Shown: positions 1-8,698 of the stretch, piece by piece
How the letters are laid out: each line of letters begins with the position of its first letter
How positions within the stretch are numbered: the first letter of the stretch is position 1
Assembly: GCA_002403075.1 (NCBI GenBank)
Contig: DHHB01000012.1
Location: forward strand, 31,148 to 95,147
Length of the DNA: 64,000 nt
DNA from: a bacterium UBP1_UBA4783
GTDB lineage: Bacteria > Krumholzibacteriota > Krumholzibacteriia > Krumholzibacteriales > Krumholzibacteriaceae
Direction of reading: 5' to 3'
Program-made: the position numbers and the translations under genes
The notes under the pieces: generated by a model
What the model was told of the DNA's origin: nothing
What the model saw: only the letters and a program-made list of their open reading frames with translations
Database searches by the model: none

Positions 1-1
1 G

Positions 2-1747
2 GATCTCGCCGATCCGGGCGAGCCCCTCGCGAAGCGGTTCGCAGCGGGGGTTCCGCTCGCGTGGACGATCGTCGCGCCGGCGTCTCCTTCGCTCGATACC
101 GTGCTCGCGGCGATCAGCTCGATCCCCGAGGACGCGAATATCGCTGCGCCGGCCGCGGTTCGAAACGCGGAGGCGCGCGTCGTCGTTTTCGTCGAGCCCG
201 CGGCCCGCATCGAGAATTGCGCGGTGTCGCTCGCGGCGCCCCCGGGCGCGGTCGACGGCACGCTCTCCACGGATCAGGATTTCGTCGCCCGCTCGTCCTT
301 CGTTCCGTCGGCGAACGCCGATTCCCTCTGGGTCGAGATCGATCCGCCGGCGGGCTTCTCCGTCGCGAGCGAGACCGCCAAGTACGTCGGGAGGGGAACT
401 GGCGCCGCGGTCGCGCGCGACTGGATCGTTCGCGCTCCGGTGAGCCCCGCGGCGGTCGATACGATCGCCGCCCGGGTCGTCGGCATCGACGTCAATTCGG
501 GGGAACGCATCGCGCCGTGCCGGGCGGTCTTCGCGGTGCGGGTGGTCGAGAAAGCGGCGCTGTCCCTCGCCGGGGGGATCTCGGGGCCCCCCGAGGCGCT
601 CGACGGAGTGGTCTCGGTGAATCAGGTTTTCACGGTCGAGGCGTCGGCGTCGAAGGCCGGCGAGGCCGGCGTCGATACGGCCGGCGCTCGGATCGAGCTC
701 GTCCTGCCCGCCGGACAGGGGTACGCGCTCGACGGCGCTACCGAAACGTACCGGAAGCCGTTCTATCCGGGCGGGTCCGTCGCGTGGCGGATCCGCGCGC
801 CGGGCGCTCCCACGGCTCCCGGCATCCTGCGGCTGCGGTTCGCCGAGCCGTACGCGAGGGACGTCAACACGAACCTCGCCTGCGCGATCTCGCAGGGCGA
901 GGTCTTCCTGCCGGTGCAAACGGAGGCCGGGGCCGTCCGCATGTCGAACGTGTCGGCCGCCGATTCCATCCCGCCGGTCGTCGTTCCCCAGGGAGCCTCC
1001 GGGGTGCCGGTTATGCGGGCGGCGCTGCGGAACGCGTCGAGCTACACGATCGGTCTCGACACGGTGTACGTCGCCGTCACGGACGGTCGCGGACGCCTCG
1101 TATCGCCGCCGTCGCGTCGCATCGCCGCTCTCGCGCTCGTCGCCGGAGGCGTCAGGTACGAGACGGCGGCTCCGGGGCACAACCCCGTTCCGATGGCGGT
1201 CGATCACGGTTTCGAGATCGGTCCCGGCGCCGCGGACACGATCCTCATCGTCGCAGACGTCGCGGAGGACGCCCCGCCCGGGGAGCTCCGATTCGAGATC
1301 GAGCGGAGCGCGGACGTGATCGTTTCCATCACCCTCGACGGCGGGGGCGCGGGCGAACGAGTCGGCGTCGTGAACGAGCAGGGCGGCGATATCGCGGGCT
1401 CGTTCCTGAGCGGACCGCTCTCGGTCATGAGCGCGCGGTTCGAGGAGTACGTTCACAACTACCCGAATCCGTTCCGCGCCGGTTCCCAGGAAACGCGTAT
1501 CTGCTATTTCCTGACGCGGAACGCGGGCGTATCGATACGCATCTACGATCTCGCCGGCAGCCTCGTCTGGACGAAGGAGATTGCAGCCGGCGCTCCGGGC
1601 GGCACCGGTTCCCCGGAAGGGATCATGCACGAGATTGCATGGGACGGTCGCAACGCCAGAGGCGAGATCGTCCGAAACGGCGTCTATCTCTGCAAGCTCG
1701 AGGCGGGCTCGCAATCGGCGCTCTTCAAGATCGCCGTCGCGAAGTGA
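2..1747 (+). CDS. Secreted or surface protein with C-terminal FlgD-like/sorting domain (5' end outside window)
   Basis: The frame is already open at base 2, so the N-terminus lies upstream; 581 codons are visible. Most of the protein is beta-rich, Ala/Val/Gly-rich sequence with no motif I recognise, resembling tandem Ig-like or adhesin-type domains. From about codon 486 it enters a FlgD-Ig-like C-terminal domain: NYPNPFRAG, then IRIYDLAGSLVW, then a WDGRN..G motif and NGVYLCKLEAG. In FCB-group bacteria this pattern is the type IX secretion type A sorting signal or a structural surface module. The stop overlaps the next start (TGATG), so the PorV-like gene behind it is probably co-transcribed and coupled, consistent with an export or outer-membrane job. 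Specific function unknown. Confidence 0.8.
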   Translation, partial: DLADPGEPLAKRFAAGVPLAWTIVAPASPSLDTVLAAISSIPEDANIAAPAAVRNAEARVVVFVEPAARIENCAVSLAAPPGAVDGTLSTDQDFVARSSFVPSANADSLWVEIDPPAGFSVASETAKYVGRGTGAAVARDWIVRAPVSPAAVDTIAARVVGIDVNSGERIAPCRAVFAVRVVEKAALSLAGGISGPPEALDGVVSVNQVFTVEASASKAGEAGVDTAGARIELVLPAGQGYALDGATETYRKPFYPGGSVAWRIRAPGAPTAPGILRLRFAEPYARDVNTNLACAISQGEVFLPVQTEAGAVRMSNVSAADSIPPVVVPQGASGVPVMRAALRNASSYTIGLDTVYVAVTDGRGRLVSPPSRRIAALALVAGGVRYETAAPGHNPVPMAVDHGFEIGPGAADTILIVADVAEDAPPGELRFEIERSADVIVSITLDGGGAGERVGVVNEQGGDIAGSFLSGPLSVMSARFEEYVHNYPNPFRAGSQETRICYFLTRNAGVSIRIYDLAGSLVWTKEIAAGAPGGTGSPEGIMHEIAWDGRNARGEIVRNGVYLCKLEAGSQSALFKIAVAK

Positions 1748-3654
1748 TGAGCATGAGAACGAAACGACGCAGCACGGCTATCTGGATTCTCGCGCTCCTT
1801 CCGCTCCTCGCCGGGCCGGTCGCCGCGCAGGAAGGAACGGGGGGGACGCGCTCTATTTTCGCGCTCGGGGCGGGCTCGCGCGCCATCGCCATGGGGGGCG
1901 CCTTTTCCGCCGCCGGCGACGACGCATCGGTCCTCCTCTACAATCCGGCGGCGCTCGCGCTCAACCGGTACACATCCGTTCTCGCGACCCACGCCCGGCT
2001 CTTCTCCGGCTGGAGCGACGCGGGGTACGATTTCCTCGGATTCGTCTATCCGACCGTTTCGGCGGGCGCCTTCGGCGCGGGCTTCATGACGGCCGGGACG
2101 GACGGCATCCGGGGATTCGACGAATGGAGCCGCGAGACCGGCGAGCTCACCTATCGCGAGAGTCAGGCGGTCATCGCCTACGCGTACACCCTTCCGTGGC
2201 GGTACGCGGGCGCGGTCACCGCGGGATCCTCGGTCAAGATGCTCAGTCAGCGCGTCGGGGACTATTCGGATACGGGCACGGGCGTCGACGTCGGATTCGT
2301 GTTCCGGCCGCGCTGGGTCGAGGGGCTCAGCCTCGGCTGCAACCTTCAGGATATCGTCGGCGCCGAGATCAAGCTCGTTTCCGTGAGTGAACCCGTCGAT
2401 CGCACGATCATGATCGGGGCGGGGTACGCCCGCGCCTTCGGAAACGGTTCGGCGATCCTTCTCGCGGCGCAGATGGACGCGCCCGAACGAGGCGACTCGC
2501 GGTTCCGCGCGGGGGTCGAGTACCGGTTCCGCGGCCTCTTCGCGGTCCGCGCCGGTTACGACGGCGAGGGCGTGACGGCGGGCGTCGGCGTCGGCTGGCG
2601 CGGCTTCGGCTTCGACTACGGCTACATGAGCCGGGAGGACGCCGGCAGCACGCATCCCCTCTCGCTGTCCGCCCGCGTCGGCTCGTCGGTCGACGATCGG
2701 GTGCGGATACGCGAGGAACGGCGGCTCGCGGAGCAGGAACGCCGGATCCAGCAGATACTCTCGAGCCGGATCGCGGGCCATATCGCCGAGGCGGAGCGGT
2801 TCCGGCTCGAGGGAGCGCCCGCGAAGGCGCTCGACGAGCTCAAGATCGCCCTCGAATACGATCCGACGAATCGGGCGGTCGCCGACACGATCGCCGTGGT
2901 CGAGCGCGCGATCCTCGCCGCCGAACAGGAGCGCACGCGAAACGCGGAGAAATCCGCGCTCATCAACCAGCACTTCCGGCTGGGTCTCGAATACTACGGC
3001 ACGGGGGATTACATCAGGGCGCGCACCGAGTGGCGGAGCGCGCTCGAGATCGATCCGGAGAACGCGCAGGCCGCGGAGTACCTCGGCGCGACCGAGGACA
3101 AGCTCGGGAGTCTCGCGGATCAGCACCGGACGCGCGCGCTCGATCTCGAGCAGCGCGGCCAGCTCGCCGCGGCGCTCGGCGAGTGGAACATGGTGCGGAC
3201 GATCGCGCCCGAGTCCGCCGAAGCGAACGCCGCCGTGCAGCGTCTGACCGCGCGCGTCGACGAGCTGAGCCGCGATTACCTCACCGCCGCCAAACGTCTC
3301 CGTGTCGCCGAGCTCTACGAAGGCGCCGTGAAGGCGTTCGGCGAGGGGCGGTACCCCGACGCCGTGCGGCAGATCAGAGAGCTGCTCGGCATCGATCCGA
3401 ACCACGCGGAGGCCCGCACGCTGCTGCGCCGCGCGGAGCGGCGTATGACCCCGCTCGACGACGCCGAAAAGGCGGCGATCCGCGCGCTCTACCTCGAGGG
3501 CATGAGGCATTTCACGAACGGCGATTACCTAAAGGCCGTCGAACGGTGGCAGCGCATCCTCGAGATCGATCCCGACAACGAGAGCGTGCTGAGGAATATC
3601 GATGAGGCCTCGAAGCGGCTCCGCAACAGCGGCGCGGCGGGAGGCGCACGATGA
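1747..3654 (+). CDS. PorV/PorQ-like (UPF0164) outer-membrane barrel fused to TPR repeats
   Basis: 635 residues. A signal peptide (residues 1-27, hydrophobic core ILALLPLLAGPVAA, cleavage near AQ) leads into a barrel whose start matches the PorV/UPF0164 family: GAGSRAIAMGGAF, then DDASVLLYNPAAL. Beta-strand alternation continues to about residue 310. After a charged helix near residue 320 comes a soluble half of TPR-like helical repeats with recurring LEIDPEN / LEIDPDN signatures, probably periplasmic. PorV proteins act as outer-membrane partners of type IX secretion; the TPR half is an added scaffold. ATG at 1747 overlaps the upstream stop; ATG 1753 is an alternative start. The last bases overlap the start of the next gene, so the signalling protein behind it sits in the same operon. 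Confidence 0.78.
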   Translation: MSMRTKRRSTAIWILALLPLLAGPVAAQEGTGGTRSIFALGAGSRAIAMGGAFSAAGDDASVLLYNPAALALNRYTSVLATHARLFSGWSDAGYDFLGFVYPTVSAGAFGAGFMTAGTDGIRGFDEWSRETGELTYRESQAVIAYAYTLPWRYAGAVTAGSSVKMLSQRVGDYSDTGTGVDVGFVFRPRWVEGLSLGCNLQDIVGAEIKLVSVSEPVDRTIMIGAGYARAFGNGSAILLAAQMDAPERGDSRFRAGVEYRFRGLFAVRAGYDGEGVTAGVGVGWRGFGFDYGYMSREDAGSTHPLSLSARVGSSVDDRVRIREERRLAEQERRIQQILSSRIAGHIAEAERFRLEGAPAKALDELKIALEYDPTNRAVADTIAVVERAILAAEQERTRNAEKSALINQHFRLGLEYYGTGDYIRARTEWRSALEIDPENAQAAEYLGATEDKLGSLADQHRTRALDLEQRGQLAAALGEWNMVRTIAPESAEANAAVQRLTARVDELSRDYLTAAKRLRVAELYEGAVKAFGEGRYPDAVRQIRELLGIDPNHAEARTLLRRAERRMTPLDDAEKAAIRALYLEGMRHFTNGDYLKAVERWQRILEIDPDNESVLRNIDEASKRLRNSGAAGGAR

Positions 3655-6600
3655 AGCGCCGGGAACGCATACGGGATCGGGAAACCTTCCACCTCGAGGT
3701 TCCGGCCGACGAGAACAACCTCAGCGAGGTCCGGGACTTCATCGCCAAAATATGCGACCGCGCGGGGTTTTCGAAGAGCGAGACGAACAACACGAAGCTC
3801 GCCGTCGACGAAGCGTGCACGAACATCATCAAACACGCGTACAAAGAAAAGGGCGGAGACATACGGATCGACGTTCAGGCGTCGCCCGGCACGGTCGAGA
3901 TCAGCATCTTCGACCGGGGCGAGCCCTTCGACTGGTCCAAGGTGAAAGAGCCCGATCTCGACCACTACGTCGAGATCGGCAAGAAGGGCGGCCTCGGGAT
4001 CTATCTGATGAACCGCCTCATGGACAAGCTCAGCTATTCGGCGTCGCCGGCGGGAAACCGCCTCTCCATGACGAAGCGGGCCGCGGCCGCCGCGGCCTCG
4101 CATATGCCGCTCTTCGATTCGATCATACGGCCGAAATGGACCTCGACGCTGCGCTTCAAATTCGCGATGCGGGCCGCGCTCGGGTTCTTCGGCCTCATCA
4201 TGTTTCTCTGGGTGATCCTCTTCTACCGGCAGACGCACGATCTTCGCGACCGGGTCGCGGACGCCTGGCTCCAGCGCAAGCGCATCGCCGAGATCATCGC
4301 GAGCTCGAGCGTCGGCGCGCTCACGAAGGACCCGTACGACGTGAGCGGTCTCGAGCTCAGCACCGACGCGATTCCGCGTCAGATGCGGCGCGCCCCCGAG
4401 GTGAAATACATCCGCGTCGTGCACGAGGACGGACGAATCTTCGCTTCGAACCGGCAGGAGGAGTTTCTCACGGCGTACGCCGTTCCCGCCGAGGTTCGCG
4501 AGCTCGAACGCGGCGCCGCCTTCCGCTCCGTGCGCGACGACAGCCTCGGATCGATCCGCGAGTTCCATCAAACGGTGTATCTCACCGATTCGGAGCGGGG
4601 CCAGACGACGGCGATCGGACGCGTCGTCGTCGGCGTTTCCGAGCCCCTCGTGACGGAGGACATCATCGACCCGCGGCCCATGATGACGCTGCTCCTCGTC
4701 GGCGTCTTCGCCGCGGGGGTCGCGCTCCTCTACCTGCTCGTCGCCATATTCGTGCGGCCGATCCAGGCGCTCACCGACGGCGTCCGGGCGATCGGCGAGG
4801 GATCCCTCAACGACGAGATTCAGATCACGGGACCGCAGGAGATCGGCGAGATCGCGCGCGCCTTCAACGAGATCACTTCGAAGTTCCGCGACGCGCAGAA
4901 GAACGTCGTCGAGCAGGAACGTCTCCACAAGGAAATGCAGGTCGCCCAGGAGATCCAGCAGACCCTTCTTCCGAAACGCGTGCCGGCGATCGGCGGCTAC
5001 GACATCGCGAGCCTGTACCGTGCCGCCAAGGAGGTCGGCGGGGACTATTACGACTTCGTGCGGGTCGACGACGACACGCTCGGCGTCGTCGTGGCGGACG
5101 TCTCCGGCAAGGGCGTGCCCGGTTCGCTCGTCATGACGATGATCCGCACGGCCCTCCGCATGGAGGCGCGCGGAAACCACTCCGCCGCGGAGGTCATGGC
5201 GCGCATGAACGACTTCGTGACGGAAGACATGAAGAAGGGCATGTTCGTCACGATTTTCTACTCGATCCTCGATTCGAAGAACCGCATCATCTCCTACGCT
5301 TCGGCGGGTCACAATCCGATGATCCTGTACCGCGCCGAGACGGACGAGACGTATTTTCTCAATCCCCGCGGTTTTCCCGTCGGCATCAAACTGCCCGACG
5401 ACACGCTCTTCCGCCGCTCGATCGACGTCGAGAAGATCAAGCTCAAGAAAGACGACATGCTCGTCATCTACACGGACGGCGTGACCGAGGCGATGAACGG
5501 GGATCGGGATCAGTACGGCGAGGATCGCCTCATCCGGCTCATCAAGGACTGCGGACGCCTCTCGCCCCAGGAGTTCATCGACCGTCTCAACGCCGACATC
5601 AAGGGCTTCACCGGCGATCAGCCCCAGAACGACGACATCACCGTCGTCGCGATCAAGGAAAAGCTCATGGCGGACGAGGTGCTCTACGGGATCCGCCGGA
5701 AGCTGCTCGATCTCGTCGAGGTCCAGGGGGTTTCGGTCGCCGAGGCGTGCCGGATGATGAGGGTTTCCCCCTCGACCTACTACCGCTACAAGAAGCGCCT
5801 CGTGGAGCTCGGAGATCGCGGGCTCCAGGACAAGACCCTGCGCCGCGAAGTCGATATCAGGCGAGTCAGCGTCGAGCAGCGAAAGGGCATTCTCGAGATC
5901 ATCCGCGCGAATCCGCGCTTCGGCGCGAAGAAAATAGCCGCTCTGTACAACGAGGGGAAGGAAGAGCGGGCGCACCTTTCCGCGGCGATCGTCTACGACG
6001 AGCTCAAGCGTATCCGGCTGAACACCTACGAGATGCGGCTCGAGTACCTGCGCCGCAACCGTCTCATCACCGACGACGAATTCAAGACGCTCATGGCCGC
6101 CCACGGCAGCCGGCCGCGCGAGTCCGTCGAGGCGCCGGCGGGCGGGGAGATCGTCCCCGCCGACGCGGCCGCGGAGACGGAACCGGAAGCGCACAAGGCG
6201 AAGCACGTCCCCCGTGCGCCGCGAGCCGCCGCCGCGCCGGCGCGCCGCCGTTTCGCCCGCGAGGCGTTCGAGACGGGCGAGGGAACAGCGATCGAGGTCA
6301 CGTCCGAGGAGCTCGACGGCGGCGCCGTCGCGCTCCACGTGGCGGGACATCTCGATTCGTCTTCGGCGGGCGAGCTCGAGGGGATCCTCGAGAGCGTGCA
6401 CGAGTACGGATACCGGAACATCATCGTCGATCTCGCCGCGGTGACCTATATTTCGAGCGGGGGCTGGGGCATCTTCACGGGGCGGGTGAAAACGCTCCGC
6501 GAAGCCGACGGCGACGTGGTGCTCGTCGGCATGTCCTCGGAGGTATACGACATCTACGAGCTGCTCGGCTTCCAGCAGATCATCATGCAGTTCCCGTCCG

Positions 6601-7862
6601 TCGAAGAGGCCGTCGCCTACATCGGCCTGCCGCTGGCCGAACGCCGGAGCCGCTTCGAGAAAGCGTCCCGCGAGGCGGCTCCCCTCGAGCCGGCCGAAAC
6701 GCCGGTCGCCTCTGGAGAAGCGGCGGCCGGAAGCGAAGTAATCGCCGAGCCGGAGTCGCCCTGGGCGGCGCTCAAGATCGAAGCGGGGACGGTCGGCGGC
6801 CAGGGAGAGATCACGGTGCTCTATCTCGACGGCGTCGTCGATACGGTAAGCTGCGTGAAGCTCCGCGGCGTTCTGGACGGGCTCGTCGACCGCGGCGCCG
6901 TGAAGATCGTTCTCGACATGTCGCGGGTCGAGTACGTGAGCTCGAGCGGCTGGGGCGTGTTCGCCTCGCGCATACGGGATATCAGGCTGCGAGCGGGAGA
7001 CATAAAGATATTCGGCATGGATCAGGAAGTCGACGGAATATTCCACATGCTCGGATTCGATTCGATCATGCGCTCCTTCGGAATTCTCACCGAAGCGATC
7101 GAGGATTTCAAGAACGACGCCACCGCCCTCGCGGCGGAGGACGAAACGTTCGACGAGGAATCGCCGGAGGCGGCGGTCGCGGCGTCGGAGCGCGCGCCTG
7201 AGCCTGCCGCCGCGGCGCTCGCGATCGCTTCCGCCGGCGGGACGGGACGCGAGGGAAGGACCGTCGTCGTGAGGATCGACGGCGCGATCGACTCGTCGAC
7301 CTCGGAGGCGTTCGAAGCCGAGCTCGACGCGCGATCCGCCGAGCGTCCGAAGAACCTCGTGCTCGATCTCAGCAGGCTGGTTTACATATCGAGTGGCGGA
7401 TGGGGTATCATCATCAGATACATGCAAAAGCTCGGCGAAACCGGCGGCCGCGTCGTCGTCGCCGGCATGAACTCGATCGTTCTCAAGATATTCCGCGATC
7501 TCGGCTTCGAGCCGCTGATCCCGCAGTACGGAACGCTCGAAAAGGCGCTCGAGGAGCTCGCCCCCGGGATGCGGGAGACCGAAGCGACTCCGGAAGAGGA
7601 GGCGTCGGCGCCGGTCGCTGCGGCTCAGCCCGGGGCCGAGGTCCGGAAGCACGATCTCGCCGACGCGCTGCTCGGCGCTCCGGATATGGCGCCGCTCACG
7701 CCGCTCGAGCCGGTCAAGGATACGGAGAAGGTCATCTTCATCGATTTCAAACGGCGCACGGACGTGCGCGAGGACAAGGACAAGCGCATTAAGCGGCTCG
7801 GCTGGGACGAGTACGGCAAACGGCTGCTCGATTCCGGCCGGAAGCCCCGGCGCACGAAGTGA
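3651..7862 (+). CDS. Single-chain partner-switch protein: RsbW-like kinase, membrane HAMP-PP2C phosphatase, transposase-like HTH, three STAS domains
   Basis: 1403 residues with, in order: an anti-sigma-type HATPase (1-145; N box DEACTN at 53-58, DRGEPFD at 88, GGLG at 113-116); a membrane helix near 174-191; an extracytoplasmic sensor-like loop; a second helix near 344-367; HAMP (370-415); a PP2C/SpoIIE (RsbU-type) phosphatase (429-668, with GGDYYDF, ADVSGKG, SAGHNP and NDDIT); a helix-turn-helix block (about 675-800, RVSPSTYYRY at 704); and three STAS domains. Their cores, with the serine aligned to the SpoIIAA phosphorylation site, are YISSGGWG (S936), YVSSSGWG (S1098) and YISSGGWG (S1248). 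In Bacillus these roles belong to separate proteins: kinase, phosphatase and anti-sigma antagonist. Having all three in one chain implies switching in cis, or a large hub. The start overlaps the upstream stop by four bases; the ParA gene follows five bases on. Domain calls are firm; the mechanism is inferred. Confidence 0.88.
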   Translation: MKRRERIRDRETFHLEVPADENNLSEVRDFIAKICDRAGFSKSETNNTKLAVDEACTNIIKHAYKEKGGDIRIDVQASPGTVEISIFDRGEPFDWSKVKEPDLDHYVEIGKKGGLGIYLMNRLMDKLSYSASPAGNRLSMTKRAAAAAASHMPLFDSIIRPKWTSTLRFKFAMRAALGFFGLIMFLWVILFYRQTHDLRDRVADAWLQRKRIAEIIASSSVGALTKDPYDVSGLELSTDAIPRQMRRAPEVKYIRVVHEDGRIFASNRQEEFLTAYAVPAEVRELERGAAFRSVRDDSLGSIREFHQTVYLTDSERGQTTAIGRVVVGVSEPLVTEDIIDPRPMMTLLLVGVFAAGVALLYLLVAIFVRPIQALTDGVRAIGEGSLNDEIQITGPQEIGEIARAFNEITSKFRDAQKNVVEQERLHKEMQVAQEIQQTLLPKRVPAIGGYDIASLYRAAKEVGGDYYDFVRVDDDTLGVVVADVSGKGVPGSLVMTMIRTALRMEARGNHSAAEVMARMNDFVTEDMKKGMFVTIFYSILDSKNRIISYASAGHNPMILYRAETDETYFLNPRGFPVGIKLPDDTLFRRSIDVEKIKLKKDDMLVIYTDGVTEAMNGDRDQYGEDRLIRLIKDCGRLSPQEFIDRLNADIKGFTGDQPQNDDITVVAIKEKLMADEVLYGIRRKLLDLVEVQGVSVAEACRMMRVSPSTYYRYKKRLVELGDRGLQDKTLRREVDIRRVSVEQRKGILEIIRANPRFGAKKIAALYNEGKEERAHLSAAIVYDELKRIRLNTYEMRLEYLRRNRLITDDEFKTLMAAHGSRPRESVEAPAGGEIVPADAAAETEPEAHKAKHVPRAPRAAAAPARRRFAREAFETGEGTAIEVTSEELDGGAVALHVAGHLDSSSAGELEGILESVHEYGYRNIIVDLAAVTYISSGGWGIFTGRVKTLREADGDVVLVGMSSEVYDIYELLGFQQIIMQFPSVEEAVAYIGLPLAERRSRFEKASREAAPLEPAETPVASGEAAAGSEVIAEPESPWAALKIEAGTVGGQGEITVLYLDGVVDTVSCVKLRGVLDGLVDRGAVKIVLDMSRVEYVSSSGWGVFASRIRDIRLRAGDIKIFGMDQEVDGIFHMLGFDSIMRSFGILTEAIEDFKNDATALAAEDETFDEESPEAAVAASERAPEPAAAALAIASAGGTGREGRTVVVRIDGAIDSSTSEAFEAELDARSAERPKNLVLDLSRLVYISSGGWGIIIRYMQKLGETGGRVVVAGMNSIVLKIFRDLGFEPLIPQYGTLEKALEELAPGMRETEATPEEEASAPVAAAQPGAEVRKHDLADALLGAPDMAPLTPLEPVKDTEKVIFIDFKRRTDVREDKDKRIKRLGWDEYGKRLLDSGRKPRRTK

Positions 7863-7866
7863 GCGA

Positions 7867-8643
7867 ATGAAGAAGTACGCTGTCATGACGATGAAGGGCG
7901 GGACGGGAAAGACGACGACCGCCGTCTGCCTTTCGCACGGCCTTTCGCTCGCGGGGAAGCGCGTCCTCCTCGTCGACTGCGATCCGCAGCGGAGCGCCGC
8001 GACGAGCTTCGGCGTCAAGGGAGAGCGCGGGCTCGCGGAGCTCCTGACCTCGGGCGAAGTCGACATCCTGCAGGTGCGCGACAACCTGTTCTTCATCGAT
8101 TCGGGCGGCCGGCGTCTCGCCGAGGTCGAGCTCGTTCTCGGCTCGCACGAGAACCGCGAGCGCCGTCTCTCCGAGGCTCTCAAGCATCTGAAGGGATGCG
8201 ATTACGTGATCTGCGATTGCTCGCCGTCGCTCAACCTCATCAACATCAACGCGCTCGTATACTGCGACGAAGTGATCATACCCGTTTCGATGGATTATCT
8301 CGCGGAGAGGGGGGCGACGGAGACGGCGGGGATCATCGAGGAGATCCACGCGTTCAACAGCCGGAAACCGATATCCTTCCGGCTGCTCCCGACGTTCTAC
8401 GACTCGCGCACGCGGCTCGCGCACCGCGTCCTCGAGGATCTGCGAGAGAGGTTCGGCGACCGCCTTCTCACGACGGTCATACGCATGAACCAGGCGATCA
8501 AGGAAGCGCCCGGCCAGCAGAAGACGATTTTCGAACACGCGCCGCTCTCGCGCGGCGCGTTCGACTATTACCATCTCACCGAGGAGATTCTCGGCCGCGA
8601 TCGTCCGGGCGAGAGCCGCGTCGGCGAGTCCCAGGGAAGCTGA
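7867..8643 (+). CDS. ParA/MinD-family P-loop ATPase
   Basis: 258 residues beginning with the deviant Walker A of ParA/Soj proteins, KGGTGKTT, with signature lysine K10 and catalytic K15; LLVDCDPQ (Walker A') and YVICDCSPSLN (Walker B) follow. The length fits a small chromosomal ParA without an N-terminal DNA-binding domain. These ATPases position DNA, chemoreceptor arrays or membrane complexes through ATP-dependent dimers. No parB or parS site is visible nearby, so chromosome partition is not the obvious role. Lying four bases after the giant partner-switch gene and ahead of TPR and STAS genes, it may instead position that signalling assembly. That role is inference; the family assignment is secure. 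Confidence 0.9.
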   Translation: MKKYAVMTMKGGTGKTTTAVCLSHGLSLAGKRVLLVDCDPQRSAATSFGVKGERGLAELLTSGEVDILQVRDNLFFIDSGGRRLAEVELVLGSHENRERRLSEALKHLKGCDYVICDCSPSLNLININALVYCDEVIIPVSMDYLAERGATETAGIIEEIHAFNSRKPISFRLLPTFYDSRTRLAHRVLEDLRERFGDRLLTTVIRMNQAIKEAPGQQKTIFEHAPLSRGAFDYYHLTEEILGRDRPGESRVGESQGS

Positions 8644-8698
8644 TCTGGCGCCGGCGGGCGCGTTGTGCTACCATCCGGCCCGTACGGAAGGAGAACCG

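Noticed and set aside
61..1746. Frame running in phase with the PorV-like gene before its start
   Set aside because: Arg/Gly-rich translation with no motifs, overlapping the sorting-domain protein in another frame; the real start is at 1747.
5664..6051. An insertion sequence or transposase remnant
   Set aside because: The segment is in frame within a larger protein, has no DDE domain and no flanking inverted or direct repeats; it is treated as a domain of the host protein.
3525..8183. A 1552-codon open frame on the - strand
   Set aside because: It is antisense to the partner-switch protein and ParA, whose domains are unmistakable. Its translation is Arg/Asp/Val/Glu-rich without motifs, as expected for a shadow frame in GC-rich DNA.
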